Positions 10,870 through 22,231 of a stretch of 64,000 bases of DNA are shown one piece after another. Both the position numbers and the translations under genes were made by a program. Source of the DNA: Pratylenchus scribneri (lineage: Eukaryota; Nematoda; Chromadorea; Rhabditida; Pratylenchidae). The notes under the pieces were generated by a model. The model was given only the letters and a program-made list of their open reading frames with translations, was not told the DNA's origin and did not search any database. The DNA lies in the NCBI GenBank assembly GCA_030063045.1, contig JAQSEB010000130.1, forward strand, positions 62,001 through 126,000. The letters run 5' to 3'. How positions within the stretch are numbered: the stretch's first letter is position 1; each line of letters opens with the position of its first letter.

Positions 10870-12634
10870 AGGAATGGAATTTTGAAAATTTATTTTATTA
10901 GCCGAATACCTTAGATTTACATAATATTATTTTTCTCTTAATTTTTTTCCGTGTAAAATTGTATTAAAGAGGATCCGTGTTAAATAGTGATTGGTTTAGA
11001 CCAATTCTGAATTTAGTTTTTAAACGGTTCAATATTTTTATTTGTGCCCAAACCATGAAAAATTATATTCGATAAGTGGATTTAGGGCAAAATATTAAAC
11101 CATAAAATTATTTTAATGTGTTCTCATTATTTTTTGAATATAATGTAATTTAACTATGTAACAAAAAATATTAAAATATATCAATCATCATAATCAGAGA
11201 GGGTTTACTAAATTTACGAAATATAAGATCTATCGTATGAGATTGAAACTTCCTTTCATTCCATTAGTTAAATTAATAAATATTGAGCTCTGTTGACCGT
11301 AAAGAGGGGTTAGTGGAAATGGATGAAGGGAATAAAAATGGATTTAGTGGGATTTGCTCACTGAATTTTGGATTAAATTATCAGCCATAAATCTTTTTGC
11401 ACAAACAACTGTTGGGACTATGATGGCACTTTGATTAAAAATTTTTTCTTACCTCATTTTCTTATTTTAATTAGGCCAAATTACCCCATGACTATCCTCT
11501 ACAAATTTTTGAATATTGGACAGACTCAAAAAATAGATTTTGAAAAATATACATTGTATCGAAGATTTACTGTATCATTTTAATAACAAAATGATTTATG
11601 AAAGATTAATTGGCTGGAAAGTTGTGGTTATAAAAACTAAAAATGCCAGATTTTGGCTTATTTTGGTGGTTATTTGGCAAATACATTTTTGCAATTTCCA
11701 TATAATTAATTATTTTATTTTATTTATTCCCAATCAGACTATTCTAAAACCTAATTATGGCCAAAAAATTTTTTTAGTTTATAAAATTTATTACGGCTTT
11801 TTTATTGGCAACAAATTGTTACTCAAAAATTGTCATTTTTTATCTGCTGAATTGGACTCGGAGTTTGTGGATTATTATGTGAGAGACGGAGGAAAATAAA
11901 AGGGTTTGGCCTCAACAAAAATTGGGACAAATAAAAAATTCAGATCGGAAAATCGAGGGACTATTTTGAATGGTGGAAAAAGCAAATTTGAAAATGAAAA
12001 TTTAAGCCATGAAAATTCATTTTGATTCAAATTTTAGGAACTTTATATGTTTATCCTTTGGATTTTCCAAGAAAATAAATAAGGGCTAATGTAAAATAAT
12101 CTTTTCTCAAGATGGATCAAAACAATCGGGTAATGAAAATATATTTTGAAATTTTGAATTCAAATTGGCTGAATTGTTTTTTATTATGACTAAAAAAAGG
12201 TGTGATGCTTTAAAATGGAAATATTCAAATAATTTTTGAGAAAATTCATAACTCAAAATAAAAATAATTTTATTAAATTTAATAAAGGGTTTTTGGCTAA
12301 TTCTAATTTAAATAAAATAATCACAAAAATCCTTTAGTGCTCTATTATGGACCTAATCCTAATAAATCTTTCGGCTATAACCGATTTGATTTATATCAAA
12401 TTTTTTCTTTATGGCCAAAGGGTATGGTTATGGTCTGAGAAAAATTTTTTTGATAATTTGATTAATTTGTTTGAGGAACAGAGAATATTTATTATCAGCA
12501 AAATATGCAGAAAATCAACAAATTTTTGTGGTGGTTGTTGGAATGGAATGTGCTGTTCAATTCGCGTGCCACAATTTTTTATTTCTTCTCATTTTTAAAA
12601 CGATGGGGAAAAGTGGGAGGAATTCATGGAAGTT
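10870..12634. other. AT-rich intergenic sequence
   Basis: No gene, RNA or clear repeat recognised. An open plus-strand frame at 11540-11899 (119 codons, rich in I, F, Y, N and K) is what AT-rich chance sequence gives and is not supported by splice sites or motifs. Confidence 0.3.
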
Positions 12635-12657
12635 GGGGGGGGGGGGGGGGGGGGGGG
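12635..12657 (+). repeat. Uninterrupted 23-nt G tract
   Basis: A run of 23 consecutive G residues in otherwise AT-rich DNA. Such monoG tracts can form G-quadruplexes and are known in Caenorhabditis to need the FANCJ-type helicase DOG-1 for stability. Confidence 0.9.
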
Positions 12658-13049
12658 AAGGCAGAAAGTATTAAGTAATTAATAATCGGAAAAGATTATT
12701 ATGGAGAAAAATCATGGGAGCAAATTTTGGGATGGGCCAAAAAAATTTTTATCAGGAAAATTTTTAATTTTTTCCTTAACGAATTTGATGGAATTGTTGA
12801 ATTGAAGAATTTTAGAGGGAGTGGGCATGTCTCTTCAAAATCAATTAAATTAAAAGCTTGGATGATAATGACGATTTTATGGGCGTTTCTAGTCTTGAAC
12901 CATGCAAATTTATTTTCGTTTTTTGCTAGAAAATATTAATTTCATATTGGAAATTTACCAAAATTTTCCTGCCAATGGTCATTTTTGATGATGCAAAAGT
13001 ATTGAAGAGAGACAATGTAAAATTTGAAAGGAAGGAAGGAAGGATTGTG

Positions 13050-13430
13050 CTAACTGCTAACCCCTTTTCCATTGCCTCTCCCTTCATCTGCTTCCCATAA
13101 ACTTTTTTCCAACACTTCATCCTCTTCTATATATACGACCTGAATTTTTTGCCTTCTGCGTCGATCGTTGGGCTGAGGAGGGCGCCGCATGTGCAGTGAA
13201 GAGTTGTGAGTCTCCTGTTTCCGCCAATCACTCGCTTGTCGGGTGTAGGTGATGTTTACCAGGAAAGATGGGCAGCCATTCATCGATGTTCCCCATCTTC
13301 CACAACTCTCAGATCTTGGCTTGGGGTGTTGGAATCACCTCGGACTCCGGTCCAAATCAAAATCCAGGTTTAAGCCGATCATAATATCACAAACGTGCCT
13401 CGCTTTCCGGTGAAGCAGGCGATCGACCCA
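13050..13430. other. GC-rich island with TATATATA box
   Basis: The island includes TCTATATATACGACCTG at about 13126-13142 and a minus-strand open frame 13283-13050 reading MNGCPSFLVNITYTRQASDW then an Arg-rich stretch. It looks like an exon or the remnant of a mobile element, but no family is recognisable. Confidence 0.25.
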
Positions 13431-13864
13431 ATTTTTTTTAAAGGGCTAATTAGATTTTAGGATTAATTTTTGATTAACCTAAACTTAAAGCAGAAGATAG
13501 GATTAAAAGAAGCTGATAGGTCAAGTTTTATGGTATCAAAAATGTCGATTTTTCTTCACGAAAATTTATGGCTAATTTCTAGGAGGATAAATAAATTATC
13601 TTCTATAATTCATTTTTATTCTATATTTACTGAAATTGATAAAATTTCAATTTTTTTTATAAATTCGTAAAATTATAGAGATATATCAAATATCACACTT
13701 CATTTTTGCCCTTTTAGCATTAAATCAATTGAATAATTTATTGGAGGATAATGTGAAGATTTGGCTATTAATTACCCTGTAAAATTAAATATAAAAATTT
13801 AATTTTTTTTTGTTGATAACTGACAATGAGATTAATAAAATATTCCATGATATGCGTGAATCAT

Positions 13865-14117
13865 TTATAAATGAAAGGTCGCATTCCACCTCAAAATTCC
13901 ATTTTTGCGCTTCTGGCACATTATGCCGTTGGCTTCCTTCAGAAATTTTCTTGCCAAATAAATTTTGCAGATTTCTTTTAGTCGTATGTAATCGACCAAA
14001 AAATCGCTCGAGTTTCCAGTGCTATTCATTCCACAATATTTGTCGGTTCCTCTATTCACATTGAATGGGGCCGCCGAAACCAATAAAAAATATAGAATAT
14101 ATACAAATTCTTTTGCA
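13865..14117 (-). CDS. Terminal exon of a probable small secreted protein
   Basis: An acceptor (ATTTAG) ends at 14118 and the frame runs to a stop at 13865, about 83 codons. It begins with a hydrophobic stretch (EFVYILYFLLVSAAPF) like a signal-peptide core. A mature-looking part with three cysteines follows (YCGMNSTGN, KEICKIYLARKF, GIMCQKRKNG), ending WNATFHL. Codon use is balanced for this genome. No in-frame ATG lies in the exon, so a short upstream coding exon must exist; I could not place it. The three-cysteine pattern is not one I can assign to a family. Secretion is inferred from the hydrophobic segment alone. Confidence 0.4.
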
Positions 14118-14816
14118 CTAAATTTTTACATCTTTCTCTCACCCAAAAAATTTTCGCTAGAATAGGGTGGTTTGCGCAGATTCTCTAACAATATTATAAT
14201 TGACTTATTTATATAAATTATAATTATAAAATATTTGTTGAACATCTTTAAGTATAAATCCATGATTAATTAACAATATAATTTTGGAAAAATTATTTGG
14301 ATTAAAAACTCAAGAAAATATTATTTATTATTGCCATTCTAATAAGGGAATTTTTAATATTTGGTATTTTAGGGCATAAATGTTTTTGGATTTTTATTTT
14401 TTAATGCAATTTTCAATTTGACACTTTCATTTTAAATAATTTCTTGATGAAATTTTCTTCTATTAAAATTATTTGTTCACTAATATTTATCATATAAAAT
14501 TCAAATTCAATTGATTTCATATTAATTTAAAATACCTTAAAGCAAAATTTATTTTCATTTTCATAGGATAGCATTTTTGGTTAGACTAATATGTTTTCTT
14601 TCAGAAAAGTTTTAAAAAAGAGCCAATAATTTTGAATGATTTTGATGTTTAATTTATTTTGGATTTTAGTTTGATTTTTTGAAATCTAGAGATTTATAGT
14701 TTATACCAGAATCCAGAACAGAGGACGAATTTAAATACTAGAATTAGGAAGGACTAGAATCGTTAAGGAAATAAATGTGAATTTTAAATATGCTTTACAT
14801 GTCGACAAAATTATTA
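14118..14816. other. AT-rich intergenic sequence
   Basis: No gene or repeat recognised. Confidence 0.3.
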
Positions 14817-15090
14817 TTATTGGTTAATTCCGGAATTAGAAGTATAGCTAATTTTGGAAATCTCGATTTCTAGACAACACAGAAACTCAAGAATAGATTT
14901 ATTCAACTCGTTATCATCTTTGTCTATGAAATTAAAAACGGCCCGATTTTCTTTGAAAACTGAGCCATTCTTTAAATTCAAATTCACTTTGTTTTTATTA
15001 ACTTTTTGCCCTAATAAGTTGCGGGTGTGAATTTGCAATTTATGGACTAAATTGTCTACGAATGAGCCTATACTCAATTCTTTGTATTTC
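14817..15090 (-). pseudogene. Coding-like fragment related to 25717-25932
   Basis: A minus-strand frame reads ELSIGSFVDNLVHKLQIHTR and later NKSILEFLCCLEIEISKISY before a stop at 14817. Its C-terminal part and the DNA around the stop (CTAATTTTGGAAATCTCG) resemble the frame at 25717-25932 and its flank (CTAATTTTGGAAATCTTGG). The two are diverged members of one dispersed family. No start with splice support and no known domain; probably a decayed gene or repeat-borne ORF. Confidence 0.3.
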
Positions 15091-15447
15091 TTAGAAGTTC
15101 AGCTTTCTAAAATTAGTTCTAACAATATATTTTTGAAAAATACGTCCATAATTTTAGGAATTGCCCATAAGGACTATACAGTTACAAAATTTATTCATCC
15201 TTGGCCTGATTCAGTATTGAAGCTGAAGTGTAATTACGGAATCCACGGCAGAAATTTGAAGCCGGAAAAGTTTTATTTTTCTCAAGAATATGATATCTTA
15301 TTTCCAAACACATATGATTTCCTGAAATTTCATCTCGGCTTCCAAAATTACTCTTCAGCATCAGCCCGAATCAAACCCCTTTCTGGTTTCCCCTCTCAGC
15401 TTACAAAATCAAGTCTCAGTTTCCTGAATCTCATCTACATCTATTGA
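15052..15447 (+). CDS. Unsupported 131-codon plus-strand ORF
   Basis: An open frame includes TKFIHPWPDSVLKLKCNYGI and SQEYDILFPNTYDFLKFHLG. The amino-acid composition is less biased than chance AT-rich frames, but there is no motif, signal peptide or splice context, and it overlaps the start of the opposite-strand fragment at 14817-15090. Low confidence that it is expressed. Confidence 0.2.
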   Translation: MSTNEPILNSLYFLEVQLSKISSNNIFLKNTSIILGIAHKDYTVTKFIHPWPDSVLKLKCNYGIHGRNLKPEKFYFSQEYDILFPNTYDFLKFHLGFQNYSSASARIKPLSGFPSQLTKSSLSFLNLIYIY

Positions 15448-16540
15448 ACTTCGAAATGAACTTTAGAAACATGTTTCTTCCTTTCTAAACCTCTTTATGA
15501 TAAATTTTATTTTATTTTAAAGAATTTATTTTTTTCTATTTTTTTATGGAAAAGCGAAGGCATTTTTTGACTTATTGGTTTTTTTCGAGCCATTATAACT
15601 TGTTGAAATTTTGTTCTTATCCAAAAATTCAATCTCTAATTAATTCTTCCAAATTAGTGCTATTTTTATAGGCATTTGTTAAGCGTTAAGGTCGAAATTA
15701 TGATCACAAAATTTATGGTCACGTAAAAATACTTTAATTATATTTACTGAAAATTCTTTTCATAACCAAAAATAAAAAAAAATGTTTTATTTTACATTTT
15801 TTACACCAATTTAATATCTAATTTTCGAATATTTCAATGGCAAAAAATTTGAACAAAATCCGTTATTTTTGGAATTAATTATTTTGGGATGGAAAGAAGG
15901 AATAGAAAAATCGGAAAGATGGAATGGATTTAGCCCTTAACAAAAATCGGAATAAAATTGGGACATCATCGCTTTTTGGAGGATGAAAATATCAAAAATA
16001 AGAGGGCAATTCGGGATTGACAAATGAATTTGAATTTATATAAAAATTGGGGTCAATTCGTTCATACATTGGATTTTCATATGGAAATGGAAAATAAGGT
16101 CTATGCAAAATATTTTCCTTCTCCACAACGCTCATTATACAATAGTTGAAAATCGAATTTTTGAACGCTTAGAACTTAATGGCTGAACTATTTTAAATAA
16201 TTATTTATATTTAAAAAAAGTAATAAATTTTGTATTATTTGATCAATTTTGAAGAAATGTCACTAATTTCGAAATAGGACTTTACCAATGTCTAACTTTA
16301 TTTTGGCCATAGCTAAATCAATATCCTAATTTTTTAACAAAACATTTCAAATTTGATAATTATAATATTTATTAATTTGTATTTGTACTATTAAAGAAGA
16401 AGGGATATTATAAAATACATAACAAAAAGAGGAAAAGTCTTTGGCAAAATTCAATTGGGATTTAAAATTAAATCATAATCGGAAAGGGAAAAGGAATTGG
16501 TCAAATGAATTTGCGATGAAATTAAATATCGATGTATCTT
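15448..16540. other. AT-rich intergenic sequence
   Basis: No gene recognised. The phrase GGCCATAGCTAAATCAATATCC near 16306 may be one end of a very diverged copy of the ~265 bp MITE family. Confidence 0.3.
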
Positions 16541-16549
16541 CATCTTTCC

Positions 16550-16662
16550 AGTTTTCAATCATTCATTTCCTTCCAATCAGCAACTTCATTTTCACCGTTA
16601 ATATGGCCGAGCAACTTGTTTGTCCACTCGAATATTCATCGCAGCCTCTCCTCCATGATTTC
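16550..16662 (-). CDS. Possible alternative terminal exon of the 17554-19011 gene
   Basis: An acceptor (TTATTATTTCAG on the minus strand) precedes AAATCATGGAGG, and phase 0 stays open for about 30 codons (KSWRRGCDEYSSGQTSCSAI). Phase 0 is what a donor in the MITE at 17201-17586 would supply. The plus strand is also open here (MAEQLVCPLEYSSQPLLHDF), so strand is not settled. Confidence 0.25.
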
Positions 16663-17191
16663 TGAAATAATAAATATATTAGCTTTAAGCCTTTAAGTCA
16701 GCTAATTTTGTAACATTTTATACCCTTTATTGTGATGAGTTGGTGAGAAAAAACAAATAATAAATTTGACAGAAATGTCAAATTTTTAACAAAAAAAAAC
16801 AGAATAATATTCAAAAATAGTTCTGTTTTTGTATTGACAATAATATTCCGGCCAATTTTGTTTGATCAAACATTTTGAAGACTAATATGATGAATACGCG
16901 TTTTTAAAAGCTTGAAAGTTTCCGATATATCCGAAAGATTGTAATTATTCAGTGGTTAACTCTAGACCCCCTCAGACAATATATTTAATCGATGGATCTC
17001 ATAAAGATGCATCATTTGATTATAATTTGCTTAAACTAAATTTAAAACTATTTTTGAACGGAAAACAAAATATTTTTTTCTATTCAAAAATTAATAATTT
17101 AGAGATAATTTGGTGTAATTAAATTTATTTGATTCTAAAGCTCTCAAAAAATTATTTTTTAAATTTGCCTTTTTTCCTTTGAAGTCTCTGT

Positions 17192-17595
17192 TTCGGTTGA
17201 GGGTACGCGACGGTTAGTGGCCGGCCGGTTAGTGGCGGACCAGTTTTTGCTTTATAACTCATCTTAATCCAAACCATATTGAATGTTTTTATATTCATTT
17301 GATAGAGCAATGTATTATCTATCGAATGATATAAAAAACAGTTTATAATGTTTTAAATAAAAAAAATTATGATATTTTGAATAAAAGTGGGCAAAATGAT
17401 GTCAATTTTGAAGGTTTTTGATTTTTAAAAAATGTAAAAATATGTTTTAAAATTTGATTTTTATATGGACTGATAGAGAATTTTTTGCTCTTTTCAATGA
17501 TATATAAAACATTCTAAACCATTCATTAGGCGCCTAGCTATTAGCTTTCGCCACTAAACGGCCGCGCCACTAACCGTCCCACTCCGTTCGGTTGA
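17192..17595. mobile_element. Mutator-like MITE with 9-bp target duplication, inserted in an exon
   Basis: The 386 bp element at 17201-17586 is flanked by identical TTCGGTTGA copies (17192-17200 and 17587-17595). Its ends are inverted repeats sharing CGACGGTTAGTGGC and GTTTAGTGGCG-type subrepeats, and inner sequence (GAATGTTTTATAT, ATAGAGCAA) is also mirrored. A 9-bp duplication is the usual signature of Mutator-like elements. It has no coding capacity. It splits the last exon of the gene on the minus strand. Confidence 0.85.
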
Positions 17596-19011
17596 TGTGT
17601 TTGCCATTGGTTGAGTGCTCGAGGTCGCATCAATTTGAATGGAGGCGGAATCCTTTGTTGTGGATGAGGTTGCCGGCTGAATTTGTGAATATTAGGATTA
17701 TTAATGGTTTTAGTTAATTAAAATATATCTTAAAGAACTGAAAATTTTTAAAATTTAAATTTTGATAACTTATTATTTATTTATAATAAAAATTTGCTAA
17801 CATTTTAATTTATTTTAATAACTTATTCTATCATTATTCACTATATTTTAAAGTGAATTCCACTTTCGTTCTAATTTTAAAAATTTTTATACCTGGTTTT
17901 CATTGCCATCAAAAGGTTCCTCGTCATCGTCATCGAATATGCCAGTGTTAAAACCTATAAATGACAAAAAATGTTAATATAAAATTTATATTTTTCAAAT
18001 TTTTTTACCTTCCGTGAGTCTCTCCAAAAGGGCATAGCATCGTTCTTCGGCCGAATTATTAAAATTGCAATTTGAAGAGCCTTCTCGAATTAAATTTGCT
18101 GAAAAATAAATTGAATAAAACAAATTTCTTTATCATAATTAATTATTTATTAATGAATTTGCTATGGTTTTGCATTTCAAATAAAGATTTTCACAAAATC
18201 CGGTTTTCTTTTTTAAAAATCAATTTTTATTTATTCAATTTTTGAAATCGAAACTAAATTAAATTAATAAAACCCAAAATTAAATTTAATAAATTAATAG
18301 TCTTAATAATTATTTATGAAATTGAAACTATTCAATTTAAAAGCCCTTTTACCATTTTCGTTGGATAAACTTTGGCCCATTTTCGACTGTTTGTTTGACA
18401 TTGGCACAGATCGAGAAGAACTGGCCGTATTTTTGGTAGTAGTGGCCAAATCAGGAGGACCATATGGAAAACTGCAATAGATAAATTATAAAAAAAAAAT
18501 AAAAAATAATTTAATTACTCATTTGGACGTGCCAAATAATGTAAATGCCGATTCAAAGGGCCCTTGGCAATTCTTTCGTTGTCGGCCTTTGTTAATTGTT
18601 GTTGAAGGCATTGCTTCAAAAATGTGTCCACGTAGGGTTTCACCTTCTCACGAAGTTCGCCAGCATATCGTTCGAATTCGGCGATCATGCAAACAACCTG
18701 GAATTTTATACAATTAATTTATCCATGAATTAATGTAAATTTAAAATATGTGAATAATTCATAAAATTTATTTTTTAAATTTAACCTTTTAAAATAAATA
18801 ATACCTTGTAAATGAAGTGGTTGCGCGCACGAATTGTTCCAAAAAAATGCACGAATTCCCTTTGTTCCACAATAGAAACAACATATTGATACAATTCATT
18901 GTCAAATTTGGTATTCAATCTTTCAACCCTGGTACGATTTTGGGGTAGTAGGCTATTTAATTGCCGTTGTTTACTTCGCCAATTATGTCGAGAGGTTTTG
19001 CTTTTAGCCAT
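17554..19011 (-). CDS. Uncharacterised 6-exon gene with MITE-disrupted last exon
   Basis: Exons are 19011-18805, 18697-18519, 18471-18353, 18098-18009, 17954-17893 and 17676-17554. All introns are GT-AG and phases agree. The ATG at 19011 follows TTTTATAG directly, fitting a spliced-leader acceptor. The product is 259 aa: a basic N-terminus (MAKSKTSRHNWRSKQRQLNS), a helical region to ~residue 125 (FERYAGELREKVKPYVDTFL), a Ser/Thr-rich linker, then acidic IFDDDDEEPFDGNENQ and a Ser/Thr-rich end. The last 10 residues and the stop (17554-17556) come from the inserted MITE. Without it the frame would continue TETSKEKRQI then stop, the same length. I do not recognise the family; the basic N-terminus and acidic C-terminal part would suit a nuclear protein. 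Confidence 0.75.
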
Positions 19012-19545
19012 CTATAAAATAAGAAAAATGAAGCCGATTTTGTAATTTAAACATGGTTTAATTTACAAAATCGGCTTAAAAATATTATATTCATTAAAAA
19101 TTATGAGAATAAAATTTGCGGGAATTATTTCAGAAATGAAATACAAAAAATGGAAACAGAATTTATTCCGGAATGAAACATAAAAAACTGTTTTAACGGA
19201 TAATCCAATTTACAAATAAAAGAATGATGATGGCCAAATTTGGATAATCTCCTCATTTTCTAAGCAAATTCATGGAATCAAAAGACAATGAGCATCAAAA
19301 ATGTAATTCCATCGGGAATAATTGGAATTAAATCCATCATATAAATTGAACGAAAATTTTGCACAAAAATTGTGGAGCCAAATTTGTATGAAATGAAAAT
19401 TAGAATGATAATTTCTTTCTAGAATTTAAATTAGAAAATTCTTTCTGAAATTAAGCACAAAAAATTAAGTATAAAAACGAAAAATAAAGAGAAAATTCAA
19501 TGAAAATTCTATTCAAAATTTTGCATTAATCAATATTTTGATTTT
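19012..19545. other. AT-rich 5' flank
   Basis: No gene. This is the upstream region of the 17554-19011 gene up to the outer edge of the inverted duplication. A small mirrored pair (AAGCCGATTTTGTAATTTAA at 19031 and its complement at 19056) forms a short hairpin. Confidence 0.35.
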
Positions 19546-21285
19546 CGCCGAAAATAGGGTATTATATTAATGCATAAAGGAAATAAGAATTGAAGTTAAT
19601 TTATTCATTTGGCCATCATTCATTGCCCAGCAGAATATTTAATCGGAAAAGGAAGGTGAATGGGCCAATTTAATGAAGAAATTGCCCAAAGCATATTCAA
19701 ATTGGACAATGATATGATTAAAATTCAGATGCACTACAAAATCAAAATCGGCAAAGTAGAATAAAAGATAAAAGAGGCCGTATTTGTTTTGTTCTAGCCG
19801 AATCATTTGATCGTCCAATTTATGAATATTTTTCTATGAAATTAAAGAAATAAGCCATTTTATGCAAAGATGATATGCGAAAATGATTCGGAGTTGATCG
19901 ATCTACGAATTGCTGCATAAAAATTATAAGAAAAATGAAGATCCTCGAATCGATCGGAGCATTTATATGAAAAAACAGAATTTTTCGGAATGATGCAAAA
20001 AAAAAACAGAATTTTCGGAATGAAACAAAAAATCAGAATATAAAATTTTTGTAGAAAACAAAAAAATCAATATCAAATTTATTTCTGAAATAACACAAAA
20101 TCAAAAACAGAATTATTTCCTAAATGAAATATCAAAATATTCAGAATTGTTTCAGGAATGAAACGCAAAAAGATTCTATTTTTATATTAAAATGAGAATA
20201 AATCTCGCTTATAATTTTTAGAAAATATTTAATACAAGAATAGGAATCTAAAGATGAATGAAATAAAACCAATTTAATCGGAAAGAAGAAAGAAAATAGG
20301 CCAAATCATTTACAAAATTCGAAAATCAAACTTGAAATTTAAACTTTATTAAATTGTTCTAAAAATGCTTTATTCTTTTTCACCTAAAATCGGGCAATTA
20401 GATGGGGAAAAAGAAGGAATTTGAATTTGGAAGAAAAAGAAGTAATGGAATTGGCTAATTATATTTTAATCAAATTATTCATTAATGAATTTGGCCACTA
20501 AATGGCCATGCCACCAACAGCCTATCAGCCACAAAAAGGGGAATGCCCACCCGTTCCCGGTCTTACACCCAACAAGTGAGCGAGGAGACTGGGAACGGGG
20601 CCCCGTTTCAATTCCAACTTTTAACTTTAACTTTGAACTTTTGGAAGGGAAAAATTTCAAAGTTACTTTTAACTTTGAATTTTTAGAAGGGAAAAAAATT
20701 CAAAGTTAAAAGTTAAAGTTGGAATTGAAATGGGGCCCGGGCAATGGGCAAATCCTCTTACCCATCTCCTTCTAATTTATTGCACCCTTTTCTCCTCCTT
20801 CTTATGTTTTCCATTGATAAAAAAATTTATGAGATTAAAACAATTCTCGATTTTGACCAAACAACTTTTTTATTTGTTGATGGATTTTTATGAAATTTTT
20901 TTTTAGTCCTACTATTTTTTTACGGCGAATTAGTTAATTTTATTTTTAAAATTCAATTCACAAAAATACATGAGTTTTTGAATGTTTTAAAAAAATTAAT
21001 AATTTTTCTTGTTTTTCTATGAAAAATTTTAAATATTTAACAAAAAATTATTTTTTATTTAAAATTAGAAATTTACGATCTTTATAATTAAATTGTTGAA
21101 AAAATCTTTAAAAAAATGTCAAATATGTGTAGCTTCAACTTGACGAAGTACAAAATTGTCGCCATTTAATAACTCAACAAACACTGAATCAAATTTCATG
21201 AATTTTTGTATTAAAAATAAAGAATAAATTTTTTGGCTATTAATGATATAAAATATTTTTAAATTGTTTCAGAATTTTTGAAGTT
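19546..21285. repeat. Large inverted duplication, left arm
   Basis: From CGCCGAAAATAGGGTATTAT (19546) inward, this arm is the reverse complement of 28020 downward. Shared landmarks include GATTCGGAGTTGATCGATC, the GC-rich block around 20505-20600, TTCTCGATTTTGACCAAAC and TGTAGCTTCAACTTGACGAA. Similarity is high in the outer ~1.5 kb and falls towards 21285. The block 20485-20600 is open (MNLATKWPCHQQPISHKKGN) in both arms, but with no splice context. The loop between the arms is about 4.5 kb. Confidence 0.85.
20600..20737. mobile_element. ~138 bp hairpin insertion in the left arm
   Basis: Ends GCCCCGTTTCAATTCCAAC and GTTGGAATTGAAATGGGGC are inverted copies, and the interior (AACTTTAACTTTGAA) is mirrored too. 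The right arm has the uninterrupted site GGGAACGGGCAATGGG, so the element entered after the duplication. CGGG on both sides may be a 4-bp target duplication. Confidence 0.7.
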
Positions 21286-22231
21286 TTACTTAAAAAATAT
21301 TCAATTCACAGAACTATTAAAAACGTCTTTTTTTTTAATTCTTTGAATATAACTCTATCAATTCGAGGAATTTTATGATTAAAAACGATTACTTAAATTA
21401 CTTTGGAATATTTTGCCGCTTTTGAAAAATGCAATTTTTTTTACTATGTAATTTTGACCAAAAATTTGTTTATTCTAATTTAAATGAATCAATTTTATGC
21501 AAATTCCACATTCTATCAATTTATGGAAATAATTTTTTTCCTTTATCCAATTTATATGGAATTTCCATTCTAAAATTTACATTAAGGCTATATTTTTTTG
21601 GAAATATTTTTAATAAGAATTTGAGAGCAAAAAGGAAAAAAGAAAACTAAATTCCAAAAATATAAATATGAAAACCATTAAAAGATGTTTGTTAATAATT
21701 GGAAGATATTCCGTGAAATTTTCAAATGTTCAGACAGAGAGTTTTTTATTGTTTGATTTGATTAGGAATCTGGATGGAATAAAATAAATTAGCCTCAATT
21801 TTCATCTCACCCTACTCCACATTAATTATAATTTGAAAATTGCATTTATTGAATAAAAGAATAATTTTTCTGTTTAAAATAAAATTTTAAATTTTTACAA
21901 AAATATTTCCATTAAAACTACTCCATTAATTCACTTTTGTATTGTATTTTTTGATTGTTTCTGCCATTGCCCTGGCCATTAAAATTAATTTAATAATTAT
22001 AGAATTTTAAAATAAAATAATCTGTAGGCTTTAATTTTAATTGGGTAGATCTCATCATCCTTCTAATAATTGATGATTCCATATCGATATAAAATTCCCA
22101 TAAAATGTCATCTTCAATCAGAGCCTACCCCAATTTTTCGGCAATTGTCATAGATTAGCCCATTTGTTCGTCATTTGTAATTCAGAAGCTCGGCCTATTC
22201 CATTTCTATCCTTAATCTAAAAATATGTATA
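21286..22231. other. AT-rich sequence inside the inverted-duplication loop
   Basis: No gene recognised. Open frames here are I/F/N/K-rich and lack splice signals. Confidence 0.3.
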
